Both the position numbers and the translations under genes were made by a program. From assembly GCA_963978905.1 (NCBI GenBank), contig OZ022257.1, positions 27,109,274 through 27,173,273 on the forward strand: a DNA stretch of 64,000 nucleotides, given 5' to 3'. The DNA comes from Trichostrongylus colubriformis. Its lineage: Eukaryota > Nematoda > Chromadorea > Rhabditida > Trichostrongylidae. Position 1 is the first letter of the stretch. Each line of letters starts with the position of its first letter. Positions 52,467 through 63,279 of this stretch are shown piece by piece. The notes beneath the pieces were generated by a model. The model was not told the origin of the DNA. It worked only from the letters and a program-made list of their open reading frames with translations, and searched no databases.

Positions 52467-54698
52467 ATCTGCGTCAGCGATAGAAGAAAGGAGGTGTTCT
52501 CAATAATACACTTGATATTCAAGAGTGTTCTTGCCGGAGAAGATGTGAATCTTGTGGAGCTTTTCCAATTCCATCTCAGTGAGTTGGGTCACCTACAACC
52601 TCAAAATTCAATTTTTTTTCTGTGTGAGAGCGGTTTCACAAAAACAGAACTGGCGTCCATCACAACAATGAGGAAGGCTACCAGTTTTTATGACAATAAA
52701 GTGGGTGTGTATCGTTAATAAAGGATTTCACATCACGCCTACGTGGTGGGACAAGATGCTAGCCAGTCACCGATCGCTTTTAGGTTAGTACACCGTAGTC
52801 GTCTTTGCCGAACATATACGCCACCTCAGCTCGCACGTATCGCATCGATCTTCACACGCGACGCTGAGAAATCCTGCCCTAACCGTACACACCTACCAAA
52901 GAGTGGTGGTAGCAGTAGGTGGTGATGATTATACGTACAAGCGCTTTTGCTTTCTCACTTCAGCGCACGCACAATAGGTACACAATAATCAAATATTTCA
53001 TTTAATTTTGACCAGTTCAGCTGCGCACAGCACTGCGCGAAAAACATAGGATAGTATCGTGTAGTATGAAAACGGACGATACTGACCATTATTGAATATC
53101 GAGGATTCCCTATTGCACAACTTCACACTGTGATGAGCGCACCACTGAGCTCTAGCTGAACTGGTATTTCTACAAGCTTCTATCACTACTTGGAATTTCA
53201 CGTGGTGTAGCGGTTGTAACATCCCATATACGCATATCGAAGCATGAAGTATTTCTATGCATCTAGTGCTTGAGTCCACTGTCCACCGATAATCTATTTA
53301 TTTATCACTACGTCCAAATGGTCTAGCGGTCGATACTTTCTGTTACAATTATATCAACGATCAATAATGATAAGTCAAAAGCTTAATGTGTTCATACAAT
53401 GGACATTCAGTGTTTGGACTGTAGTGGTCGCTATTTGGAGTTAACCAGATAGTCGTTGGCTTTGATCCAATTGCATCGATTGATAACTCTTTTTTCTTTT
53501 TGATTACCACTTATGTATTGGTGGTAAATCATATCACTTGTCAGTTACTGATTACCATTTATGCACTGCTATGGAATTTCGACAGACTGGCGGTTTATAC
53601 GCTTCACCGATGCAAAATATCCCCATCAAATTGCAAGCGACTCTTCGCAAGCCTCATCATTATTAGATTAGATTCGATCGATTCAAAGCTCCCGTATCAC
53701 TATCTCTAAAAGTCGTGAGTGAACACTCCAATGTCAGTTGGGGAAGCAGAACGAATTCTCTCACACTCACCTTCTGGCACTCCCTATCGGATCTTGTCGA
53801 CCATCACCAGCCCCACAAGACACTTATGAGTGTCAACGCTCTAAGGTCTACGCGAAAAGTTAGGTGGACTTTGCCTTTTGACGCCCATCATCGAATCTAT
53901 CAACGTTGTCAACGTGAATCACCCACTACTGGTGCCCCGGTTCCACCCCGCTCAACATCTATGAGTTTTAACCCTTGGAAGTCAACATGAAGGGAGCAAC
54001 GCTTCGGTGACATACGCCTTGCAACGATTCTTCGGTCCTTTCAGCTACCAGTTTCGGTCCACCACCGCTGAGGTTCCCGTACAAGCCCCTATATCACTCG
54101 TTAAATTTCGAAATCCATCTTCGCTGCGACCAGAGATGTGAATAATCAGTCAATCAAAATCACACACACAAACGTAAAAAACACACCAACAGTTGCAAAT
54201 AGCCAGTTACAATAATAGTATTATATGATCTCGAAATTCATTTCCTCGTATATTGCTCTATTCGTTTGTTCTTTCCATGATCGTTTATAAAAGCACGGGA
54301 AGTTGCGTCAAAAGATACATAAAGCAAGTGGTAAAACATAGCACGTTTCTCATGCTAAGTTGCTCGAAACTTTTACTGCAGCCTGATATGAACTATCACC
54401 TTCCCGCTAATCGCATATCACGTTTCTGAAAATAATACGAAAACTACAATTGTTACAGAAAATTGCAATGGCTCTCCTCTCGATCGCGACGAAATGCTGT
54501 TTGTATTGCGCACAGTCATTAGGTGGTCACAAGTAGCGTCCTGTGTGCTTCCAGAAGATAAGGTAACTCTGATCTATCGTATCTATCGTATGATCTCTAT
54601 TTTACCCAAGCCGAAAGGTTTGTTTTTAGGAGGTTAATAACTGGTGTCAAAGTTACACTCAAATCGCCTCATTCGCCAGGACTCACCCAAACGTGTAA
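52467..54698 (+). CDS. Unidentified gene, three C-terminal exons
   Basis: Exons 52467-52578 (acceptor GTCCAG, donor GTGAGT), 54459-54562 (acceptor TTGTTACAG, donor GTAACT), 54630-54698 (acceptor GTTTTTAG, TAA). Phases match: 0 to 1, 1 to 0, 0 to stop. The joined sequence includes DRRKEVFSIIHLIFKSVLAG, EDVNLVELFQFHL, then across the intron KNCNGSPLDRDEMLFVLRTV, then CVLPEDKEVNNWCQSYTQIA and ends SFARTHPNV. The amphipathic helices are reminiscent of alpha-helical repeat proteins, but I cannot name the family. The 1.9-kb intron contains a composite repeat. The next ORF begins 157 bp after the stop, on the same strand. Confidence 0.55.
53012..54200 (+). repeat. Composite repeat with diverged head, intronic
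   Basis: A shortened head (53012-53163: ACCAGTTCAGCTGCGCACAG / CTGAGCTCTAGCTGAACTGG) is followed by the single segment (ACTACTTGGAATTTCACGTG, GTCTAGCGGTCGATAC), two or three units and a CACACACA tail near 54170. It lies inside an intron of the 52467-54698 gene. Confidence 0.6.
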
Positions 54699-54855
54699 TC
54701 GTTCTCTTACGCTTCGAATACCTGTTGTTAAAAAGACAACCTTTCATTAGGGAGACAAGTGGCAGTCCGAAAAGCCATAAACTCCAATCATTGGCAATGA
54801 ATAGACCCATAATTATGCATTTACATATTATCCGGTGCACTAAAATAGTTTGTTA

Positions 54856-55351
54856 ATGATTCGCTCTGCATTTAGAAGGAACATACGACCGGAGTATCTC
54901 CTAAGCGACAATGAACAAATTCCGCGAGAGCTGCAAGGGACTATGGAAAGAACCTTCGAAGAGCATGGAGCAGATGTGAATGAAAACAAAATCGAATATG
55001 GAAACCAAATTGCTTCCGAAGTTCACAATGTCAATGGAAAGGAGGTTATATATACTGCCATACACTATTTCATACCTTGCAATTCCCTTTGAGAGGAGGC
55101 ATATAGTGGGTTCGACAGTTCTAACCGAGTACCTGTTTTGCTATGTTCCTCCGGTGGCTCTTTTAGGTTTGTCTCTCATTGGGAAAACTAGTCGTTGCAT
55201 TTGACTCTACTAAAAATGGTGCAAGCATAGTTTAGAGGAAACTGACGAAAGATTGGATGAGTTTTGGGCCAAGTTCGACTCCCCCATGAGACGATTTTCC
55301 AATAGAACCCATTCCGTTCAGTCCAACGTGTCCTTTTCACTTGAAAAGGAG
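54856..55351 (+). CDS. Unidentified gene starting 157 bp after the previous stop
   Basis: Exon 1 from ATG 54856 to 55044 (donor GTTATA, weak) encodes IRPEYLLSDNEQIPRELQGT, then MERTFEEHGADVNENKIEYG, then QIASEVHNVNGKE. Exon 2 55238-55351 (donor GTATGG) encodes ETDERLDEFWAKFDSPMRRF, then VQSNVSFSLEKE. Both are charged and non-repetitive. A third segment after the acceptor at 55401 is strongly hydrophobic in every frame (for example ATFALLLLHYSLCFFFGFLM, open to 55690), so a C-terminal membrane helix is likely, but the frame could not be fixed. No family recognised. The tight spacing to the upstream gene fits a nematode operon. Confidence 0.5.
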
Positions 55352-55699
55352 GTATGGATATTGTAATTTTCTTTCGTCCAAAGTTGCGCAATGTGTTACA
55401 GAGCTACTTTTGCTTTGCTTCTATTACATTATTCTCTCTGTTTTTTTTTCGGTTTTCTCATGTGTTTTTTCACAAAGATCTTAAAATACGAGAAAGTAGT
55501 TGACAATAGTGCTCACTCATTGAATGTACCACCTCATCCCTTCAAAAATCCGCATTATCATAATTGCCTTGAGTTTTGTTCCGTACTAACCACGGAAAGC
55601 TTTACTTTGCCTCAGTTAAATGACAAATTTGTAATGGCTCCATGTGGTGGTGTCGGGACAGTATGCCGGGTTGAGGAAGAAGGCCTCTAGCGAATCCTA

Positions 55700-56325
55700 T
55701 CTCCATAAACAGCCTGAAATTTTTCAAATTTTGGGTCCTGTGTAGTAAAGCGGATGAATCGTTTTTTGTATCGCTAGCAAGCTACAACTAGATGACGAAG
55801 CGCATCTACTCCGTTCCACTCATAATGATCGTTTAGACCATTCGGTATAATCGGAAACGCTGACTCCAACAGTCCAGGAGCAAACTCAGTAATTTGCAAA
55901 GTTCATGGGTAGAATAGATCAGCTGAGCCTTATAACCTTATGATTTTAACAAAAATCATGGATGATCTCACGGGGAAAAAGTGTGTTTGCATATTCGTGC
56001 ATTATAGGCTTAACAGTTATCATGCTAATGGTATGGTTATGGGATAATCTCATCCGATCCAGCAGTGGGTATCCCAGAACCAATAAGTTCGCCACCTTCT
56101 TTGTCATTCTGTCTACCTAAGCACGTACATTATGTACTGCGGTCAACCGTCAACTCTAGAAGCGGCAAGCAAATATGATTATAAACGGAGTAACCGAGAA
56201 TACGACCTTGCTGATAGTTATCGAGGCTTATTGATAGTTTACCGCTGGCAAAAAAAGCAATAACATAGCGCTGTCATTATTTTGTCTGCGCAGTCTGTCT
56301 GTCTGTCATTATCTTGTCTGTCTGT
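55700..56325. other. Stretch without a supported gene
   Basis: No ORF, splice-bounded exon or repeat end. A GTCTGTCTGTC run lies at 56290-56325, just before the next composite copy. Confidence 0.45.
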
Positions 56326-56613
56326 CTAATTTCAGCAGTGTAGCACAGTACTGTGTGAATCAAACGGTAAAACTATGAAATTATGAAAGTCTATCTTGAA
56401 TGATCGATGTCGATAGAGCATCAGCAGCTGTCACGTACAGTACTGTGTGCTAGCTAAACTGCCATCACAATGAACGACGACCACTCTTTGGAGTTCGAGG
56501 AATGCAGCGGTCGAAGTTTTCTCATTGCAGATAGACCGATGGTGTGTTCATTGAGATCTCAGTGCACAGCTATCTTCAGTGATTGATAACTAGGTCATTT
56601 CCGTCTTAGCATA

Positions 56614-57120
56614 CAGTAGCGCTCAAAAGTCTTCGGCCAAAACTTTTTTTGTCATAACTTTTTTTTCTACTTGACCAAATTTGACAAAATTTTAATACGT
56701 GGTGCCTGAACCTATTGTGAACATTTCCCCCTACTTGAGTGCCGCTTGACTCTTTTCATGGTTTTTTACGAGAAATTACTACAAGACCACCGAAAAAAGT
56801 AAAAGGCTTGGTCAAGAAAAACGGCTTTCTTTACAAAAACAAAAAGAGCAAGCCTCAGAGAACATTAATATTTTGTAGAAAGACCACGACTTTTGATGAC
56901 ACCGGCACAGCGGGACGGCATAGCGATGGCACTCCAAAAACAAAAAATTGCATTGAACCACGTAACGTACACAGTTGAGCGCCAAAATAGTATATTAAGT
57001 ATGCAGTGTCTCCAAGCACAACATACTAAAATTTCTCTTAGATCGGTGCAGTTGCAAAAAAGTTACAAGTGAAAAACTCAAGTGAAAGACCATTTCGCCG
57101 AAGACTTTTGAGCGCTACTG
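56614..57120. mobile_element. Tc1/mariner-type MITE, copy A
   Basis: Inverted ends CAGTAGCGCTCAAAAGTCTT (57120 reverse), TA on both sides (56612-56613, 57121-57122), 507 bp. No transposase. The complete sequence is shared with the copy at 61066-62898 outside its insertion. Confidence 0.85.
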
Positions 57121-57959
57121 TATGTCTACGAATAGCCAGCAGCCGTCACCAACCGGATATCAAATCAGTTCAGCGGTCAATCCGTTTTGCTGTATCCGAC
57201 GTAGCAACAGTGACGAAATGTGTTTGTTCGCCCACTGATGGTCTTACCCTCGCCCAGTGGTGTGGCCTTTTGGTCATAGTGAGCGGTATGTCGTCAGCTC
57301 ACTTGCTATCGGCTCTCTTATCGAGCGTTATCGGAAGTCATCTTTGCTAGATCCCGCTCTCAGTGTCGCCGTCCACCTCACACAACACTTATTATTGAAG
57401 TGGCGCTCGATCAGGGGAAAGCACAACCAATCTGGTTACGTACAATTATTGACACATTAAAAACCTTCTCACTTCATGTCAGCTTGGGTCAGCTACCGTA
57501 GAAGTCTCTGTGTCGATCCTTGACCATTTTGCACTTTTGCACTTTGTTTTCGAAATTTCCCGTCAGTGGTTATCCACACATGATCCTCCGCTATTCTTAT
57601 CCCAGTCCCTCCCTTTACGAATACATGTCAACGCTCCTGTGTTAAAAACACTACGCAAAAAAAAACATTCAGTGGGATCCATTAGTGACGCCCCTCACTA
57701 GTGCTTATCAGTTGTTATCACTGCCGGTCTCCCACCACCAACACGAGTTTCTATCCCACAACACTTATGGATGATAGCGCTCTGAAGTCCTCATCGAATG
57801 TGCAACATATTTGATGACACACCTTCTAGCGTTCCTTATAGATCGTTTTCAGTTGTTGCCACGTTTCCCCAGCGTTAGTATACCCGTCCCACCTCACACA
57901 ACAATCATAAGTGTGCATCATCGCCAACGCGTAAGGCGCAGCGAATTCGATCAACCTGC

Positions 57960-58510
57960 CTTCTTGAAGACAGCATTAGGAGTAATGCGCCTTCTTGAAG
58001 ACAGCATTAGGGGTAATGCGATCATGGTGGGATTCTTAAAAGAAGTCATTCACATGAAGTATGTGCCTAAGAAGCCCATTTATGGCGAAATCTTGGCCGA
58101 AAAGCGCACCCCCGAGATGTAGAGACGATCAGCAGTTGACGCCTTTCAGCGACAGACCCCACCTCCAGGCGACGTGGTTTCTGATTGACTACGGTGAGAG
58201 CGGCCAATGATATGCGGCAGGATCGGAGTGTATTGCGGCGCGCTTTCTCAGTTTCAGCTTGAAGCTCACCTCACAAAATGGATGCTGTCGTATTTCTGAA
58301 TATCCCATCGTGTTTACTACTTGGCAACATGCCAACTGCAAACTCGGCTGGAGTTCCCGCCTCTCGACGGAAAAGTCGTGCGCGTCGAGAATCAACTGTG
58401 GGAAGGGGTCCTATTCCACAGGTCCTTGGCCACTTTCTTCCTTTTTTTTTCACCGTCGTATATCAAGCACCTTGACTTTCATATTCACTACATTTTTCGC
58501 TATTAGTCCG
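57960..58510. repeat. Dispersed repeat R3, copy 2
   Basis: Same order of words as 49774-50330. A 33-bp piece at its left end (CTTCTTGAAGACAGCATTAG) is present twice in tandem (57960-58020), once with GGAGTAATGCG and once with GGGGTAATGCG. Confidence 0.65.
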
Positions 58511-58738
58511 AATTTCCCCTATCACTGCCTTCAATTTATTATCACATGCTACCAGCTGTTATCAGCACTGATCACTGACCATCGGTGACCATGTGCAAAA
58601 TGAAGACGCCAGCTTTGATGCGACGTGAGGCATGGATTTCGAGGCAAACAAACAAATACACACACAGAAATACGTTGCAGATTATCGATATTGGGACGAG
58701 ATTCGTTGTAGATAAAGTTAAAGAATAAAGTTTATGTC

Positions 58739-59010
58739 GTTAATCAGTCCCTTCTTGGGATGCGCCGCACAGTTCCATTCAGAATCGTGATGGCAGGTGA
58801 ATGTGATGTGGCCTATACAATGACTTGCGGTGGCCAGCCGATGTACAAGTCAGTGCTTTAATCCTCTCAGACGAGTCTGGTACCAATTTGCCGACCCCGG
58901 AGGGATGGAAGGCTTGGTTGGACTGGGCGGGCATTGATGCCAGATTTGATCCCCTCACCATGAGAGTGGAGCGCGCGCCACCTTCACTACACCACCTCCG
59001 CCCTTCGCTG
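58739..59010 (-). mobile_element. tRNA-derived SINE, family A, reverse copy
   Basis: The minus strand repeats the 34700-34975 element: AGGTGGTGTAGTGAAGGTGG, GGGATCAAATCTGGC (box B GATCAAATC), CCTCCGGGGTCGGCAAATTG, and GATTAACG at the far end. The two copies show scattered substitutions throughout. Confidence 0.75.
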
Positions 59011-59076
59011 TAGATAGTAGGATGAAAAGACATGCCATTTTGTTCACGATAATATTGTAAAACCCAGTGCTTTTAG

Positions 59077-59173
59077 GGACAGTACTGAAGCTGTGGCTGC
59101 GCTCTTGTTCCGTGACCCAAGTCTAGGAATGACTCCAAATTTGTTGAACGTTTCCATCCATTCTCTGGAGTAG
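59077..59173 (+). CDS. Candidate terminal exon, function unknown
   Basis: Acceptor TGCTTTTAG, phase 2, ends at TAG 59171-59173. Reads DSTEAVAALLFRDPSLGMTP then NLLNVSIHSLE. The composition is convincingly coding. The preceding exon must lie beyond the SINE at 58739-59010 and was not found. Confidence 0.4.
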
Positions 59174-59548
59174 GAACTACCACTGCACTGTGTCGAGTGG
59201 GTAATGGACGACAAGCCTAATCTTGAGAGGGTTTTGATACTATGACCTTATTTTTGCCTTGACTAGTGTATAGGCAAGGTACTCGCAGGAATCGAGAAGT
59301 ATAGCCGTTTCAGTACGACCCCCGTCCCCTCTCCGGGGACTAACGCTATCCTCCCCCAGATTTTGTGACCTCTACAACATCAGTAACTATTACCCGATTG
59401 CAATGTGATTTATTACTATATATCCCTACCCGAAGTAAAAAGATATTTACATATTCCACAGTTTCCCATACGTTCGCTGTGAAATATTCTTCGCTTTTCA
59501 TCTGCTTATTGGAACATAAGGTTCCAAAGCTTGAGCTGATCTCTGCAG

Positions 59549-59618
59549 GTATGACCCCCTACTGTCCGGTCAAATACGACAGTTTCATCGAGGAATCTAC
59601 TTCCAGTGTACCCTGGTG
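59549..59618 (+). CDS. Weak candidate exon
   Basis: Acceptor ATCTCTGCAG and donor GTAAGG bound 70 bp reading TPYCPVKYDSFIEESTSSVP plus WW (phase 1 in, 2 out). Both splice sites are good but the piece is short and isolated. Confidence 0.3.
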
Positions 59619-59913
59619 GTAAGGATAGTGAATACGTGTGATAACTCAAAAGAGCCGCCCACCAGGGCTTGCCCACCTTTATTTCAAAGTAGATGTTTTC
59701 TTTCAATTTTTCTCTCCCTTATGGGGATGTGGCAGTCCTACTTGGAGGCGTGTTAATTTTTCTGGCGTATCCTGTAACAATATCCACGTCGTGTGGAAAA
59801 CCATTAAACCTCAACTTATTTCCTCGACATAATGTTGTCTTCTTCTCACCGTAGTTCAGGCTCTTAGCAAGTGCGTAAAGCATTCAGTGCCTCGTGATCT
59901 ACGAACAAGTTGC

Positions 59914-60060
59914 TAAAAGGAGTCGTGTACGGGAAATTGAGTTCTGTATTACCCATATATTTATATTGTATTTGCCCAATAAGGGCCGCATGCAAAGTGC
60001 TAATACAACATAAATTTACGGATAACGGAGGAACTCATTTTTCTTGCTTGATTCCTTTAA
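59914..60060. mobile_element. Palindromic MITE, family 2, deletion derivative
   Basis: Ends AAAGGAGTCGTGTACGGGAA and TTGCTTGATTCCTTT; inner words TTACCCATATATTTATATTG and CAATAAGGGCCGCATGCAAA are followed at once by CTAATACAACATAAATTTAC, so the whole GC-rich centre of the 31454 copy is missing. Only about 147 bp remain. Confidence 0.65.
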
Positions 60061-60064
60061 GTAT

Positions 60065-60600
60065 GAGAAGCACCCAATTACTTGTGTGCTCCTCTTGGTG
60101 ACCAATGTAGGGAAGAGCATTTCCTGATCAACACCTCTTTCCGCCAACACCTCACACAATGTGTGGATATGCTTCCCAAATAGGAATCTCTTTCACAATA
60201 TGGTACCGCTGTTTAAAATGTTAGGCAGATGGATACAATCTGTGCTATTAGGCAGAGCAGGGAGGATATACTTAATTTGCCTCAGGAAGGTTTCCGAAAA
60301 GTTCCAAGAAACTCATGTGAATTCTGCACTACCTTGATCTATGTGAATGCTTCTGTGGAATAAAAGTTCTTGTTCGTGTGCGGAGATGCGTGACGAGCAT
60401 GTGAATTATTTGCAAACATCCGGACACTGCGTCCACGTGGCAAAACAAATAAGTTTTTTGTTTGAAAGGGAAGGTAAATAAAAGTCTGTAAGAAACAGTA
60501 TATAGAGTGTGTACAGAAGGTATATTAAATCAGTATAGCGAGGAGTGCAGATGTCATATACGATCACCAAATTTGCTGAGAATTGGAATTCTTTTTTCAG
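60065..60600. other. Stretch with unresolved coding potential
   Basis: 60190-60295 is open and hydrophobic-basic (NMVPLFKMLGRWIQSVLLGR, donor at AAG|GTTTCC) and 60113-60178 is open (EHFLINTSFRQHLTQCVDML), but the frames and acceptors do not combine into a model with the exon at 60601. Confidence 0.35.
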
Positions 60601-60654
60601 AGTACGGAGCCACTTTTGGATGCTAAATGCTATTCGCACTCCTTAGCTACGGCA
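60601..60654 (+). CDS. Candidate internal exon, function unknown
   Basis: A strong acceptor (CTTTTTTCAG) and a strong donor (GCA|GTAAGT) bound 54 bp in phase 0, reading STEPLLDAKCYSHSLATA. The splice sites are among the best in the window. Neighbouring exons were not identified. Confidence 0.4.
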
Positions 60655-60659
60655 GTAAG

Positions 60660-61060
60660 TACTGTTGCTATATAATGAAAGTTGCCATAAGCAGTTTCTA
60701 AACTAAATCTGTGAGAAACACTGTGAGACTCCAAAACTTTATTTCGTGAGACTCAAAAGATTCCACAAACTGTAAATCGAAAGAAATTGAGGTCTATTGG
60801 CAAGCTTTTGGCACCTAACGCCTTTTCCAAACTTGAAATAAAGCAAAATATTTCCTTTTATATATTGACACTTTATGAAAGGAGTAGGCAGATACGTATT
60901 CGAACTCACTGTTTTGCGTACACCCTCCTAACGAGTTGGAAGGGATGGAGCAGAAATGGTTGACCCACGCTGATCCAGCCCTTGAATTCAATACCGCTCA
61001 CATTTAGCGAAAAATGGATGCCGGATTAAACGACACAGTATATAGAATGTGAACAACAGT
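60660..61060. other. Stretch without features
   Basis: AT-rich spacer. ACAGTATATAGA-type words recur at 60496, 61035 and 61056 and after the next element near 62895-62925, hinting at a small local repeat. Confidence 0.4.
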
Positions 61061-61448
61061 ATATACAGTAGCGCTCAAAAGTCTTCGGCCAGAACTTTTT
61101 TGTCATAACTTTTTTCTACCTGACCAAATTTGACAAAATTTTAATATGTGGTGCCTGAACCTATTGCCAACATTACCTTCTACTTGAGTGGCGCTTGACA
61201 CTTTTCATGTTTTTTTTACAAGAATTTACTACAAGACCACCGAAAAAAGTTAAGGGCTTGGTCAAGAAAAACGGCTTTCTTTACAAAAACAAAACGAGCA
61301 AGTCTCAGAGAACATCAATATTTTGTAGACAGACCACGACTTTTGATGACAGCGGCACAGCGGGGGGGGGGGGACATAGGGATGGCACTCCAAAAACAAA
61401 AAATTGCATTTAACCACGTAACCTACACCGTTGAGCGCCAAATTAGTA

Positions 61449-62766
61449 TTAGATTGTCCCGAAAGTCTTGTAGGATTTTTTCGATCATCACTTTTTATTA
61501 TTTTTTCTTCCAACAAACAACAATCAGGCAACAACGTATTCACCATTGTTATCGACAACACCTCATAGGTAGATCGTTGATTTCTCCTCCCGGAACTCTG
61601 AGTTCTAAGAGTCGAAGAAGTCAGCGATCGCCTTCGCAAGCATGTCATAATCAGCGAATTTTCTCTTGCCCAGGAAGGACTCAAGAGGAAGGATAAGGTA
61701 ATGGTCGCAAGGGGCAATGTCTGGAGAGTATGGCGGGTGGGGCAGCACATCTCAGCCAGGCTCCTGTAGCTTGGCCTGGGTACACTTCGCGACAAATGGA
61801 TGGGGGTTGTCATGAAGGAGGGTGACCGCGGACCTTCTCAGGCGCTTTTCTCGGAGAGGACGGCGATCTGCTGGAGCTGGCGAGTGTATATGGAAGTGGG
61901 TACTGTCTTACTTTGTGCCAGCACCTCTTGGAAAAGCATTCCTTCCGCGTCCAGAAGCAGCAGAGTAGAATCTTCCTCGGATGGAGATTGGACATGGGCT
62001 GCATTGGCGACTCGGCGTCACGTAGCAGCCAAAAGGCGCGGGGTGCGTTGGTATTGCACATGTCCCAGCTTTCATCGCCCATAGCCAGATAGACGGGAAA
62101 GTCGTTGCGATGCGGGCGGAGCAGCAGCGATTGACAGATGCTCACACTTTCGTGAGCATCCGTCAGCGCATGAGGTCCATCGTGACAGCACCTTCCGATA
62201 ACCGAGCTCGTGGCGACAATTTACGGTTATGGGTGCTTGTCCATTCCTCTCCGTCAGCTCGCGCAGGGTGGTTTCAGGATCGATCGGCGCGAACGGCGGA
62301 GAGCAGCGTTTCGTCGTCCAATGCTGGTGGGTGTATACGGCAACGGTGACTGTCTCCTCTTGTATCAACAATCCGTGAAAAAGCATCCCTTCCTCGTCTC
62401 AGAAGTAGCACAGTCATGCGCGTGGCTTGTCTTCCATGTCAATCTCGCCGTTGCTGAAGCTGATGAGCGAGCGGCGCATGGTCTCGTAGCTCACACATCC
62501 CTTGCCAATGCAGCGTTGATGGAGCCGCAAGCTTCCGTCGCTTTGCTGCCCTAAGACCACTCATAGTAGATGACACCGCGTGTTGGGTGGGTATCGACTA
62601 CGGGCACAGCTCCCTCCAAGGAATCTGGTGGGTCAATATATATTTTTGTAGAGAGCATAGAAAACGTTCTATCATATTCCTGAACTGCCTAGACCTGCCT
62701 CGAAGTAAACAAGAGTTATTGATTTTTTTTTTGGAAAACTCCTACAAGACTTTTGGGACAACCTGA
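61449..62766 (-). mobile_element. Chimeric mariner nested in the MITE
   Basis: Ends TTAGATTGTCCCGAAAGTCT and the inverse GGGACAACCTGA, TA at 61447-61448 and 62767-62768; the empty site is preserved in copy A. It reads on the minus strand, same family as 46179-48663 but 1318 bp, because it has both the deletion-type stretch and a nearly complete central and C-terminal transposase (next entry). Confidence 0.85.
61560..62560 (-). pseudogene. Mariner transposase with duplicated C-terminal segment
   Basis: Minus strand order: INAALARDV and ISFSNGEIDMEDKPR (N-terminal helix-turn-helix region), then directly DEEGMLFHGLLIQEETVTVA plus VYTHQ (a piece that belongs after the first catalytic block), then back to DDETLLSAVRADPETTLREL-type sequence, the first catalytic region (GDESW), a second copy of the EGMLFQEVLAQ...IYTRQLQQ segment, and a C-terminus with HTPYSPDIAPCDY-like sequence in shifted frames. 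Stops and frame changes abound. The joint KPR to LCYF is the same as in the copy near 47235-47270. Confidence 0.65.
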
Positions 62767-62904
62767 TATATATTAAGTATGCAGTGTCTCCAAGTGCAAC
62801 ATACTACAATTTCTCTTAGATAGGTACAGTTGCAAAAAAGTTACAAGTGAAAAACCTTAGTGAAAGACCATTCCGCCGAAGACTTTTGAGCGCTACTGTA
62901 TAAT

Positions 62905-63078
62905 GTGTACAATGGTATATAGAAGGAAGTAAGAAAACAACCTCTCTTCCAAACAGGCTTTTTTGTTAGAGCATCTGATACTTTATACTGTGACTAATTT
63001 GCACTGTAGATGGTAAGAAATTATCGCGCCTCTTTGTTTCCAGTAGGAAGCCCACGACATTAAATATATTAAATAGCA
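62905..63078. other. 3' flank of the minus-strand gene
   Basis: AT-rich sequence between the MITE and the stop of the minus-strand exons. No repeat ends were recognised. Confidence 0.4.
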
Positions 63079-63080
63079 AC

Positions 63081-63267
63081 TTATTTTGCGAAGCTCTCGC
63101 CAGTTTCATCGGCTGGCGTCTCTTTTTCCAAGTTATGCTGGATACCATTGCTTCTACCTATTACTTATCGAACACACGCAATAATGCCTTACCCGTCGTG
63201 GGATCACCAATCGCTCCTGGACCACACGGGCGAGGATCTTCAAAAGCGCGACGAGGAGCCTTTTTGT
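63081..63267 (-). CDS. Unidentified minus-strand gene, last two exons
   Basis: Exon 63267-63193 (acceptor ACATTTTCAG, donor GTAAGG, 75 bp, phase 0) reads TKRLLVALLKILARVVQERL plus VIPRR. The terminal exon 63137-63081 (acceptor GGTATCCAG, phase 0) reads HNLEKETPADETGESFAK then TAA. Both borders are canonical and the frame is continuous across a 55-bp intron. The penultimate exon is also open in another frame (APRRAFEDPRPCGPGAIGDP), but that frame does not join to the terminal exon. A basic helix followed by an acidic tail; no family recognised. Upstream exons should lie above 63300. Confidence 0.45.
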
Positions 63268-63279
63268 CTGAAAATGTTG

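Larger units (their letters stand above)
56330..58690 (+). repeat. Composite repeat copy interrupted by two other elements
   Basis: A degenerate head (56335-56465: GTAGCACAGTACTGTGTG / CACGTACAGTACTGTGTGC) is followed by single sequence to 56613, the 56614-57120 insertion, then units at 57240-57950 (CGCTCATAGC-like, GGTCTCCCACCACC, TTATCAGTTGTTATCAC), the R3 repeat at 57960-58510, and a tail with CACACACAGAAATACG ending near 58690. The order of insertions shows the composite copy is the oldest layer. Confidence 0.6.
61066..62898. mobile_element. Tc1/mariner-type MITE, copy B, carrying a nested mariner
   Basis: Ends CAGTAGCGCTCAAAAGTCTT, TA at 61064-61065 and 62899-62900. Without the insert it is about 515 bp and nearly identical to copy A at 56614-57120. 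A G run at 61362-61372 distinguishes it. Confidence 0.85.

Noticed and set aside
53012..53163. Independent MITE family
   Set aside because: Its position before the composite segment and its end sequence show it is a shortened family-1 head.
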